Positions 1-10,880 of a DNA stretch of 64,000 nt are shown here, piece after piece. Positions within the stretch are counted from its first letter, which is position 1, and every line of letters starts with the position of its first letter. A program made the translations under genes and the position numbers. The notes below the pieces were generated by a model. It worked only from the letters and a program-made list of their open reading frames with translations, had not been told where the DNA came from and did no database searches. Origin of the DNA: Trebouxia sp. TZW2008 (taxonomy: Eukaryota; Chlorophyta; Trebouxiophyceae; Trebouxiales; Trebouxiaceae); NCBI GenBank assembly GCA_002118135.1, contig BDIU01000173.1:124001-188000 (forward strand). Reading direction: 5' to 3'.

Positions 1-59
1 ACTCAGCCACTCTGAGTCTGCCACTGAGACTCCGCCACTCAGTCTGAAGGAGACAGCCT

Positions 60-312
60 GAAAATGAAGCACAATGGTGCCGCGCTCACTGCGCAATATG
101 AGGCCACAGCAATCTGGGATGGAGTGAGTCACTCTCAACGGTGAACACCTGCACTCACAGTCAGCCACCTCAGGCTCAGCAACTCAAACTCAGCTACTCA
201 GACTCAGGCGCTCTGCTTCAACTTGGGCAAAATGGTACCATGCTCACTGCGCAGTATGAGACCACAGCAGTCTGCAATGGAATCAGTCATTCTCAACGAT
301 GAACACCTGCAC
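60..312 (-). repeat. Decayed tandem copies of the next RNase J exon start
   Basis: Two direct copies, about 60-152 and 225-312. On the minus strand each starts after an acceptor-like tgcag and reads LRVTHSIPDCCGLILRSE (left copy) or LRMTDSIADCCGLILRSE (right copy), the RNase J metal-site motif. The left copy keeps the histidine and drifts after GTI; the right copy has lost the histidine. Both sit in the intron after the 688-839 exon and look like relics of an exon beyond the left edge. Confidence 0.75.
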
Positions 313-687
313 TTGCAGGCAGCCTGTCAGACACAGCAACTCAGAACCAACCACTCAGGGTCGCGCAGTCGACCTGAGAGTGTGCACAATCTGCTGTGCG
401 CACTTTGCCACATGACACTGCAGCAGTTTAAAATTGAGCAAGTCTCCCTCAAAAGAGAACAACTGCACCCTACTGGAAACAAAGCACAACAGTCTCTGGC
501 TATCAAGTGCACTTTGACCAGACATTTGACCCTCTGAAGAACTAGATAGCTCAAAGCTGGTTTTACACGTCATGTCTTGGCATCATCGCATTTGTACGTT
601 TGTATGTATGTATGGCTTGGCACTATGAAAGAGCTTTAAGATCAAGGCAAGACCAAAACAGAAGAAATTGAGCCAGCGAAGACTTAC

Positions 688-2383
688 GAGAAGGGTCCTG
701 CTTTGAAAGTCTCCCCCATCTTGAAGGTCTTGAAGCGCTTCTCATTGAATAGGTTGTACTCTGTCAGGCGGCGGCGCACCAACTGCATGGTAAATGGCCC
801 TCCATAGACAGGAGTGTTGGGGTCGAGCGCTGGGACAACCTGCACAAATAAGTTGCCTGTTCCACACACAGATATGTGCATAGAATGCTGAACAGACAGC
901 TTACAGGTGGTACCAGATAGCTAGGAAGTTTGTACCACAAGCTAGCACCATAACTTGCAAACAGCTGCATGGTGAAAGGGGCGACCATAGCCAGGAGTGT
1001 TAGGATCTAGCGCTGGAGCAATCTGTATCAAGACATGATCAAGTGCATGCGCACATAGATAGCTGAATGAAGGACACTCCATAGACAGACATGTTGGGGT
1101 CAAGCGCAGAGAACACCTGCAGAAACACTTCACTTTGCTCATATGCCTTGATGAACGCAAGACATTGCACACAGCCGCATGACAAAGCCTACAAACGGAG
1201 TAGTGACAAGGTGTACTAGCGCATATGCAAACCATTTGCAGGTCAATCCAGCATCTGTTTCAGACAAAGTTGCTTAGTTGACACTCAATTATTCATACTA
1301 TGCGTATATGACATGCATGTCAAAGCTGTGTGCAATTTTGCAGCTTGGCTGTGCTTTTCCCTGACTTCAGCAGAAAGAAAGTGCAGAATGCAGTGCAAGA
1401 AGGAAAGCAATGTAGTGCCTGGTCACTGTGAGTGATTCTTTGGTTTTCCTCTTTTTACTGATAATGTACAACATCAAAGGACATCAGCTACTGACGTACC
1501 CATGGCAGAGCTCCAATGTGGTCTTCATGTCCATGTGTGATGACAACAGCTTCGATCTTGTCCCGCCATTCAGCCAAGAACGTGGTGTCTGGAAGGATTT
1601 TGGCCATGCCTAGATCAGTAAAGCTGCAGGCAAACATTACTGTTGGCTCAATAGCATGCTGCCATTGCTGCCAAAGCAGGAGAGGCATCAACACTGCTTG
1701 GTGAAACCAGCAAAGCGCTAAAAACTCTCGCAGCGGCGTTTTGCTGATCAACTGATCTTGGGTGACAGGTTGACGACAGTGCAAGCTTGACAGCAGGGTA
1801 TGCAACAGAGCTGAAGTAAGCAGTGTCGTCTTACTCTGGGAACATGAGACCAGCGTCAATGAGGATGTATCTGTCATACACTCCGACCAGCATGCAGTTC
1901 ATGCCAATTTCGCCCAGGCCCCCGACTGGCAACACTCTTAGGGGAGGGCCTTGGCCTGATGGTGGGCCTGGGAAGGGTCTGTTTGGCTGACGATCAAGAG
2001 CAGATCCCAAATGTTCTTTGCCATCGCTCTGAATGAAAATCTTGCTGCGCTTTTTCTTGGGCCTGGTGTATTGAGAATGCTTAGTGCCTGCAGCTCAAAG
2101 TGCAATTTGAGTGCCCAAGGGCGGCCACTCGGTGCAGTGAATGATTCAATGTTCATGATGCCGTTGCATGCCGTGAGCAAGCATTACAGGCTGAGCTGAG
2201 CTTGCCTTGTTCAGTTGCACACGAGACTCGCTTGTGACGGAACGGTTGGCGGAAGCGCAGCTGGCTGGAGCGCTTGCAGCCCTGGGAATGCGAGTCGCCG
2301 AAACCTAGCAAGCTGACTGCAGGGCTCTCAGTCCGAAGCATGTTGGAGCCTCCAGCGGCAGGCAACAAGGGCGAAAACGACAT
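688..2383 (-). CDS. RNJ: Plastid ribonuclease J, N-terminal part (continues beyond left edge)
   Basis: Metallo-beta-lactamase ribonuclease that matures and surveys plastid RNA. Exons seen: 2206-2383, 1835-2087, 1500-1623 and 688-839 (about 235 residues), all phase-consistent. The start at 2383 gives a transit-like leader ([12 protein letters not shown]...). A basic linker (RPKKKRSK) precedes the core motifs [23 protein letters not shown], the zinc-binding [12 protein letters not shown] and [11 protein letters not shown]. The next expected motif (HSIPDC..GL) appears only in decayed copies at 60-312, so the true next exon, the beta-CASP domain and the C terminus lie left of position 1. The first intron uses a GC donor (2205-2204). 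Intron 3 holds two decayed copies of the start of the 688-839 exon. Identity is sure; the exact start is likely but unproven. Confidence 0.88.
960..1128 (-). repeat. Decayed copies of RNase J exon 4 start
   Basis: Two relics at about 966-1027 and 1071-1128 in intron 3 resemble the acceptor side of the 688-839 exon. They read like [13 protein letters not shown] and [10 protein letters not shown] on the minus strand and then lose frame. Confidence 0.75.
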
Positions 2384-2734
2384 CTCGGAAGGCTTTGCGG
2401 TCTTCGCTACTCCAATAAACTCATTGCTTGCTCGATCTGCGCAGATATACACGCTCGTAGGCCACCATTTCAGACGTAAGCAGGTGCGCCGTTGCTGCAA
2501 GCGACGACCAAGTTGGGTGGTTCAACAACCTTATAAAAGGCGACGCGGTTCAAACACGGAATGCGCTTTCGACATATCCAAATGACGCAAATGGATGTGA
2601 CTATGCCCAAGAAGAAGACTGCGAAGATGCACACCGTTGACCTTCGCTTGAAAAGCACGACTTCCAGCTGTAGAATCTGAACGAACCCAAACAAAACATC
2701 GAACCAGCACGAAAAGTGTGAGTAACGCCTCGAA
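2384..2734. promoter_or_regulatory. Divergent promoter region, RNase J / AGPase
   Basis: The 351-bp gap between the two divergent start codons must hold both 5' UTRs and promoters. A TATA-like stretch (ttataaaagg) at 2530-2539 lies about 200 bp upstream of the AGPase ATG on the plus strand. Its use is an inference. Confidence 0.35.
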
Positions 2735-5700
2735 ATGGCCCTCCATTGTGGCTCCATGCCCACAAAGGCGTCCATGCCCCACACTAGGCATGCAAACCTT
2801 GGGTATGGCAGGTCCCTCGCAGGGTCAAGCAAGCTCGGCTACAGCCGAGCAATGTCAGGGGCTACTGTCTGCAACAGGAAGGTCCAGACTGTGCACAGGT
2901 GCGCGTCTGTACTTGCGAATTGGCGGACGCCGAGGCTCGTGATTGCGCTTGAGTATCAACTTGTACGAAGAGGCGAACTCTGACGCAGGAAGTCACCTGC
3001 CATTCGGGCTGTCATCGAGAAGCCCTTGATGGAGAACAGCACTGCACGCTCAGTATCCAGCAGTATAGCAGGTAGGCGGATCTTCGTCACTCAGCGACAC
3101 AGCAATAGCTCAGGACAAGTCACGATCGAAAGGGCTATCAGCCTGCGACAACCGTTCCTGAGTCACATGTTCGCGTGCAGCTGTGATTCTCGGAGGTGGA
3201 GCTGGTAGCAGATTGTATCCTCTAACCAAGCAGCGAGCAAAGCCAGCTGTGCCAATAGGAGGAGCATACCGCCTGATTGATGTGCCAATGAGCAACTGCA
3301 TCAACAGCGGCATTAGCAAGATCTACATCTTGACGCAATTCAACTCAACATCACTGAACAGGCATCTGGCCAGAACATACAACTTTGGCTCTGGTGTCCG
3401 CTTTGGTGGTGATGGCTTTGTTGAGGTTTTGGCGGCAACCCAGACGCCCACAGACAAGGAGTGGTTCCAGGGCACAGCAGATGCTGTCAGGCAGTATGCG
3501 TGGCTGTTTGAGGACATCAAGAACAGAGTTGTTCAGGACATTGTGATTCTGTCTGGTGACCACCTGTGAGTACATCACCACACCATGCACATGAGCTTGT
3601 CCATGAGCATCAACAGAGAGAGGCATGCAGTCAAAGCGGTTGGCTGTAATGATCCATGCGTATCCCTGTTTTAGATGTTGTGCTCGAGACTGCTGCTTCT
3701 TGGCATAACACAGTCTATTGCTATGCGTCTGGCAACGCAACCCCATCATATTTGTGTCAGCTGTTGTGCACATGCAATACATATCCGCCAAGCTTGTGCT
3801 CTACAGCAATGTGATTGCATCTGCTGTATGGAGCTTCAAGTCTGCAATTCAGCATGAGCTCGACCCCAGCCCAGGTGTTGGTCACTGACTGCATTAATTG
3901 CCGGCTGCTCACCAGCTTTTGGGCTGGGTTACAGGTACCGGATGGACTACATGAAGTTTGTAGAGTACCACAGGGATCAAGGGGCAGACATCACTGTTGG
4001 ATGCTTGCCGGTTGACTATGAGAGAGCGTCTGACTTTGGTCTCATGAACATTGATGACCAGGGAGTTGTCACTGTAAGTGTCATGCCCACTGTGGCTGCC
4101 AAAGCACAGTCTGCTGTACATGTCAATACTTTGCCTGCATTGTTCTGCACCGTTTTTCAATGCATCAACAGGACGGTACCTCAGCAGATTCTACACCAGG
4201 GGACTGCAGAGGCTTGCAGCAGTGTGTTGAGTCCATGACTTGCAAAAAGTGTGACACACCACATTGCTTGACATGCATCCATTCATTCATTCAGGCTGCA
4301 AGCACCAAATTGATATCAAACAATTTTGTCAAAATGTGTCAAAAACAGACCTTTTTCTTTAGTCTTGTCAGAACTTGGAACCTGTTGATTAGAGCAAACT
4401 TGATTTAAATGGTTTGGCAGCTCATGCACAACGCTTCTTACGCTCTGTGACTCACCTTCAACAGCTGCAATAACAAAAATGTGAGTGGTGCCTGCAGAGG
4501 TTTGCTGAGAAGCCCAAGGGCAAGGACCTTGATGCAATGAAGGTGGACACCACTGTTCTAGGTACAGCTCACCTTGCAAGGCACTATCGTGTAGCTGTGT
4601 ACATGACTGATGCTTTGCTGCATCTGTGTCTGTGCTGATGCTCATGCAAGCTCAGGCTCTAGCCTCACCAGATAATTATGCTTTCATGCCTGTTGACGTC
4701 CTTGCATTGCTGTCATCCTGAATGTTGCTGCTGAAAGCTCTGAAAAGCAGGCCCCAACGCACTTGGTTTTTGCTCACTCTGTAATACTCACATAAGCCTG
4801 TTGTGAAGCCGCAGGGATGTGAGCAATGCTACTCACAAACCTTGGCTTCGGGCAGATACAAGACCAGCATTCGAAGCAAGCAAGTAACAGATCAGACAAT
4901 TTGACGCTGAAGTTGACAAGCCAACCCTTGAACCAATCAATGCATCAAAAAGTCAATTCATGAGTCCATTCATGAAGCTGACTGTCGACTGTCCCACATG
5001 CCATCTCAGGATGCATCATGTCTTGCAGGACTGGACTCAGAGAAGGCCCGCCAGCAGCCCTTCATCGCCTCCATGGGGATATACGTCTTCAAGAAGGATG
5101 TCTTGGTCAATCTGCTCAAGCAGAAGTACCCAGGCTCAAATGACTTTGGTGGCGAAATCATCCCCATGGCTGCGGCCGAGGGCCAGAAGGTCATTGCCTA
5201 CCTGTTCAACGACTACTGGGAAGACATTGGCACCATGAAGTCCTTCTTTGACGCCAACTTGGGGTTGGCTGCGTCGGTGAGAGTCGTTGCCGATGGTCAC
5301 TCTGACTGCTTCCTGTTGTGATACCAATCCTGTGTTGGGGTTGACTTCATCAGCCCCTGCGTTAGTGAGAGCTTCCGTTCATGTTCTCTCTGTCTGCATC
5401 CTGTTTTGGCATCGTTGCCGACTTGTTCAATGACTACAAGGAAAGACATCGGCACCATGAAGCCCTTCTTTGATGCCAACTTGGGCTTGGCTGCATCGGT
5501 GAGAGCCTCCCTTGAAAAACGTTCTGACAGTTCTCTGTTTTGGCATGTTTTTCACCTGCTGAATGACTGCAGAGATGACATGGGCACCATGATATGCTTT
5601 CTTGATGCCAATGCATGCTGACTGTTTCTGCCACCACCTCTGACTGTCCATTGGTGCTTATGAATGGAATGGACAGGCCATGACTTCTTGCCCTACATAA

Positions 5701-8025
5701 GGTGTCTTGTCCACTTGTGAACACAGCTGCAGCAAGTTTGGGTGCAACTGTGTGCCTCAGAGCGTGTTGCTTTGCGTATGCAAGCTGCAACTTGTCATGG
5801 CATGAGGCTCATGTCAATTGACCACCCTATTAGTAATCTCTAAATGTCTGATGCATTGTTCATACATTCAGTCTCAGCAAGATTTGCTGCAGCACATCAC
5901 ATATGTCATCTTGCATGGAGGACTGGCAATAGCTTGCAATCATGTCTTTATTCTAGTCAAGGCCAGTGGACCAGTTGCACCCATTAGCACCTCACTTTTG
6001 CTTGTTTGGTCTCAAGCCAACTCGTTTGTCTACAGCCACCCAAATTTGAGTTCTACGACCCTCAGTCGCCCATCTACACCTCACCACGCTTTTTGCCGCC
6101 TGCCAAGATTGTGGGCTCAAGGATTGTGGATGCCATTGTCAGCCACGGCGCATTCTTGGAGGAGTGCAGTGTAGACAATGCCATTGTGGGCCTACGATCA
6201 CGTGTTGGCAAGGGTGCAATCATCAAGGTAATCACAACTTTTCTAAGACTGCAATGCTGGCAAGTGCACAATCCTCAAGACAAATTATGAGACCTAGAAT
6301 CCTGGCAAGAGTTTGTTTTGGGCATAGTGCAGTGTAGACAACGACATTGTGGGCCAACGATCACATTTTGGCAAGGCAAACACAGAATGCTGAGACCCAC
6401 AAAAATGTCTGACCCCTCATAAGTCAACATTCCCCTGATTGCTGCTCTGAGATCCTGGGCATCCTCTATCGACATTTGGCTTGCGTCACGACGCCAAATG
6501 ACATAGAGTGTTCTCTTGTTCCCTTAAAACTCCATTTTGGCAAGGGCTTGTTTTGGGCTCAGTGCAGTCTAAACGACGCCATTGTGGGCCTGCGATCACA
6601 TGTTGGCGAGGGTGCAATCATCAAAGTACATCAAATATAGTCTTCAGCCTTACGAACTGCATTTTTGTATTGGCAAGGGCCTCTTTTGGGAACGATGCAA
6701 TGTTAAAAGCGCTGTTGTTGGTCTACAATCACGCTTTGACAAGGGCGCTATCATCAAGGTGATTGCAAATTTTTTAAAGACTACAATGCCAGCAAGTGCA
6801 CAAATTTCAAGGCGAATAGCAAATATTCCGAGACCTACAATCCTGGCAAGGGCTTGTTTTGGGCACAGTGCAGCATAGACGACGCCATTGCCGACCTACA
6901 ATCGCGTTTTGGCAAGGGTGCAATAATCAAGTCAAACTAAAAACGGTCTATAACCTCATGAGCTGTGCCTTGTTATCGACGACAAGTGTCTGTTTTGGGA
7001 ACAGTGCAGTGTAGACAGCGCCATTGTGGGCATACAAGTCCTATTGGTACGGGTGCAATCATCAAGGTGAATACAGATATGCTGTGACTACAATGCTGTT
7101 TTGGCAAGGGCTTGTTCTGTGACTAGTGCAATGTCGCTGTTGGCCTGCGATCACGTGTCAGCAAGGGGACCAACTGAGGTAAATCAATCTGCTTTTGAAC
7201 TGGCAAAAGCGCAATCATCAAGGTAGCATGACTGTGTTGATGTGACTGGTTGACCTGCCTTGTTTCTGTTGCTTATGCGTGAGACCTCTGTGTTTGCATT
7301 GCTGCACAGCCTGTGGCTGGAAGACTTCTGCGCAGCATACTTTCCAAGCAAAATTGCATGCATCACACAGCATAGAGCACATCTTCTGAACATACATTGG
7401 CATCACTCAGGAACTAAATCATGCTGCCATAGTACAGATTGCGCAGCAGAACTCTACTCTTAATGCTACTTGTCCACCTCTACAGTATACTGCCTACATG
7501 TATCTTGCACACTGAAGCATTACAGTCAGTTGTCTCTGAAAGGACGCTTGATGTAAGGATGGATGCTTGTTGATGTAAAGACAGCTCATCACAGCAATCA
7601 CTGCGGTCTGACTGCAGTGTCCTTGAGCGAGTCCAATTTGCTAGGACAATCTTGTGAACCAAAGCAGTCGTTACAAAGACAAGTCGCTGTACACCTGTTT
7701 ACTGACTGCTGTATACATGACCAGTATGTCTTCTCACTGAAGCAATGCTGCGCAGGATGCCATGATTATGGGAGCAGACTACTATGAGTCCGACCAGCAG
7801 CGCCAGACTCTGTTGAACCAAGGGCGCATTCCCATTGGCATTGGCGAGAAGTCACTTGTTTCAAACACCATTGTTGACAAGAATGCCCGCATTGGCAACA
7901 ATGTGAAGATCACCAACAAGGAGGGAGTTGAGGAGTCTAACCAGGAGTCTAAGGGATTCTACATCAGGAGTGGCATTGTCACCATCCTCAGGAATGCAGA
8001 GATCAAGGATGGCACTCAGATTTAG
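2735..8025 (+). CDS. APL: ADP-glucose pyrophosphorylase, large subunit, plastid
   Basis: Makes ADP-glucose from glucose-1-phosphate and ATP, the committed step of plastid starch synthesis; the large subunit modulates the heterotetramer. Exons: 2735-2898, 2989-3071, 3181-3565, 3935-4073, 4498-4561, 5029-5276, 6036-6227 and 7756-8025. They sum to 1545 bp (514 residues) with every phase matching. The first two exons give a Ser/Arg/Lys-rich transit peptide. The core begins [16 protein letters not shown]; then [38 protein letters not shown], the FAEKPKG loop and [12 protein letters not shown]. The C terminus carries the left-handed beta-helix repeats and ends [20 protein letters not shown]. The ERASDFGLM and IVDKNARIG regions suggest large rather than small subunit, from memory only. 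Introns 6 and 7 are swollen by copies of adjacent exon ends. Confidence 0.93.
5405..5612 (+). repeat. Decayed copies of AGPase exon 6 end plus donor
   Basis: Two copies in intron 6 (about 5405-5510 and 5545-5612) repeat the end of exon 6 ([23 protein letters not shown]) and its gtgaga donor. The first copy is only lightly changed but is frameshifted (actacaaggaaagacatcgg). The second has lost the donor region. Confidence 0.85.
6320..7215 (+). repeat. Tandem array of decayed AGPase exon 7 end/donor copies
   Basis: Intron 7 (6228-7755) holds at least six degenerate direct copies, near 6320-6380, 6545-6630, 6690-6785, 6865-6935, 7000-7075 and 7125-7215. They repeat the last 60-70 bp of exon 7 ([19 protein letters not shown]) with its gtaatc-type donor and following intron sequence. 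Several keep an almost intact junction such as gcaatcatcaaggtgaatac at 7056-7075. Confidence 0.85.
7530..7695 (+). mobile_element. MITE-like repeat family A, copy 1
   Basis: Member of a dispersed ~170-bp family. It carries the shared segments atgtaagga, tctgactgcagtg, a diverged agtaaggac-type segment and a gcagtcgttacaaagacaa end. It lies in AGPase intron 7. Related copies sit in introns of the CBM20 gene. Confidence 0.6.
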
Positions 8026-9179
8026 AGTTCATCAGATCACTGTTGTGACCTGAGCTAGGCAGAGCAAAGATTGATGACTAACATCACTGCTGTGCGAGCA
8101 GAATAAATGGTGCCTAAGATACTGGTAGTTGCATACTTTGCCTTGACAATGTTGCGCTTACTATGCAATGCGCGCTGCAGCTGCTTGAAGACGTGAATTA
8201 ACGAATGATGCACCTGAACAGGTCAACGTGCCTGCAAGAGCCTTTCCAAGAGACTTCAGTGGATGATTTCATGGAACTTTTATTGTCGTAGAATTCGTCA
8301 CAATGACATGATTGTGCACCACACAGGACTTGCTTGTAAGCTGTTTCAGCCTCTAAAAAGTGTCTGTGATATTGCTGCAGCTGCACGAACTGAACGCCAG
8401 CCAAGGCCCCCCAAATTCCTCCTAGGACCCCTGGTGGATACCTTGCCTGGTCACACAGCTCGTCCTTGTCGTGAAGCTTGTCGTCTGGCATTGGTCGCTG
8501 TCAATGCCATTCTGCAGGTCGTGAGGCAAGTTGACACTCCTGTTGACAGGCTGATTACATCCACCGCACTGTGATGCTTTCGAGCGTTATACAGAGCACA
8601 AGCCGAAAATCCTGTCGAAGCTCAAACTGGCAGTTGACTTGCCAAAAGCAGGACATTGAACGCAGCAGGTAGCCAGCCATGCTGGGCGCCACAGATATCC
8701 TGCCTTTATGTCACTGCTAAGAGCAAAGACAACATGTCAATATCCAAATGATGCTGGAACTCTGCCACCAGCCAATATATGCTACAACAACGTCAAGAAA
8801 TACAATGTGATCACCCTTATCAGGCATACACAGCTAATATACAATGTAGATACACCCTAATATTCCACTTGCAAGCATATCACATAAGCCATGACATTGC
8901 GAGTCAAGCGAGATCCCTGCGTAAGCTGACAACATTGTGCACAACCTCATCAGCAGCAAATATATCCTGCCTGCTGCATTCATTGTGGTCCAGTACACGC
9001 TAACATTACTGTACTTCTTGCAGCAACACAAAAATACACTCATACTGGGCTGCCTCTATAAACAGACTCCCGTTATGACGCCTAACGGCGTAGACTTTTC
9101 TTTGTTTTTCCACACAATGGCACAGACGTTTCCTTTTCTTTCGTACACCCCAACATGCCAGCCTGATGTCCTACCGCAC
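8026..9179. other. Convergent intergenic region AGPase / MORC-like gene
   Basis: 1.15 kb between two converging genes. An aataaa at about 8102 follows the AGPase stop. A minus-strand open stretch at 8198-8491 matches no family I know and has no clear splice context. The only other structure seen is the hairpin motif at 9078-9091. Confidence 0.5.
9078..9091. repeat. Short hairpin motif, 3' flank of MORC-like gene
   Basis: ACGCC-TAAC-GGCGT, a 5-bp stem with a 4-nt loop, embedded in a conserved block (ttatgacgcctaacggcg then tagacttttc). About 90 bp past the MORC-like stop. The same block recurs at 44058, 53486 (degenerate) and 61046. Confidence 0.65.
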
Positions 9180-10840
9180 TCAGCTGCTATGCCAAGCAAT
9201 GAGTTTCAGCATCTGCTGATGCAACGTCTTAGTGGTGTCACTTTCTGTGATATTCCCTTGTGCTACGGCCTGTCTCCACAAATCATCGAATTGCTGGATC
9301 GTCAAAAGCTCTGCACCAGATCTGCTGGCATGGGGGTTTGATGCAGTAGGGTCCTGTTCCATCAAGCTTCTGCTGACTGTATGGGACCTAGGGCTTGAGA
9401 TGCTCTGAGTAGGCACACCATCCTCAGCAGCTGCAGCCAGCATGTTCAGACCCTGCGAATGCACCAAAAACAATTGAGTCTTGGCTGTTTTCCCAAAAGA
9501 ACAAGTTTTGAGACTGTTTAACGTGACAAGGCAACTTTGGAAATTTTTCCTCTCTGCATCACATCTAGCAGCATCAAAGCATGCAAGTGAGTCTTGCTTG
9601 CTGCTATACCTTACAAGCTGCTGAACCAAGACTCTTGAGTGCTGCATATACAGGTGCAATGGCACAGCAGACAGCATGAAAATTTGAAAGCATGTAAGTC
9701 ATCCTTGCCTGATGCTGTTCAGCACTGTGCTCAGGAGTTGCCGAGCTTCTTCTTCTTTTGCCTCTGTGCACATCAGATGGAGAGGGCAGTTGTAAGGGAT
9801 GTCCCACATCTGCCCTCGCCTGAAGCCGTGCTGCCCTTGCTGACACAACAGGTTCCTCAGCAACTGTTTCAGCAGCTGCTGGGCCACCGTCTGAGACAGT
9901 GTGACTAGCAGTGGCCGCAGCAATTGCAGCAGCAAGGACAGCAGCAGTTGGGTTCGAGTTTGAAAGGCCAGCCTGCTCTGCCTGCTGTGCATGCTGTGCC
10001 TGCTGTGCATGCTCTGCTTCCTCCTGCTCCTCATGCTGTGCCTGCTGCGCTGTCATGGGCACTCGTTTGCTCGGAGTGGCTGCTTTCCGCTTGGATCCGC
10101 TCTTCTTTGCCTCTTTGACTGGTGCTGCTGCTGCTGCTGCTGGTGCTGCTGCCTCTGTTGACTTGCCAGCCTTGAACAGCTTGTCCATTTTGAGCTGCTT
10201 GTCTGGTTTGGCTTGGTCTGCCTCGATCTTCAGGCGCTGAAAGCCTGCCAACAGGCAATTCATATGAGAGAAAAGTCATTTGACACAAGGGATCAAAAAG
10301 ACTTCATGACAGACAGGTGACCCTGTTGGTGGAATCTATATCCACCAGTACCCCTGTGATTCCATAGAGAAGTACCATGGGGTGAAAAGAACAGAGCAAA
10401 TGCTGAGATGCATTTGACATAATGAGACAGCCACCCCTCCAATACTTTGTCAGAATGCTGAACTAACTTCCCAACAATCAGCTGCCATCTATCACAAACA
10501 TAGAGCACAGATGGAGCGAAGACAGGTTTGGTCATGCACACGCAATTCAGAGGGTAAGCAGAAGGACTGATGTTGCCCACAACAGTAGCCAGACAACGAT
10601 GTGCATGGCATAGAGGAGAAAGACACTCAAACAATCAGCAACGGCATCATGAGTAGTCAGCCTGGCTTTCTATGTAAGCAGCTCGTTCTTCTCTATCATG
10701 CACTTTGCTGTCTGCCTGTGGCTTTGTGGACCACAGCTTACTCATTATGCTTGCCAGGGTCTCAAAAGACAACACGAATTCATGATTGATTGATGTGGCA
10801 CTTAGCGTGTCTTGACGATTGATGCTTGCCAAGCTGTACA

Positions 10841-10880
<40 letters not shown>

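Noticed and set aside
8198..8491. 97-codon minus-strand frame with GVLGGIWGALAG
   Set aside because: No continuation, no convincing start, and in the 3' flank of AGPase.
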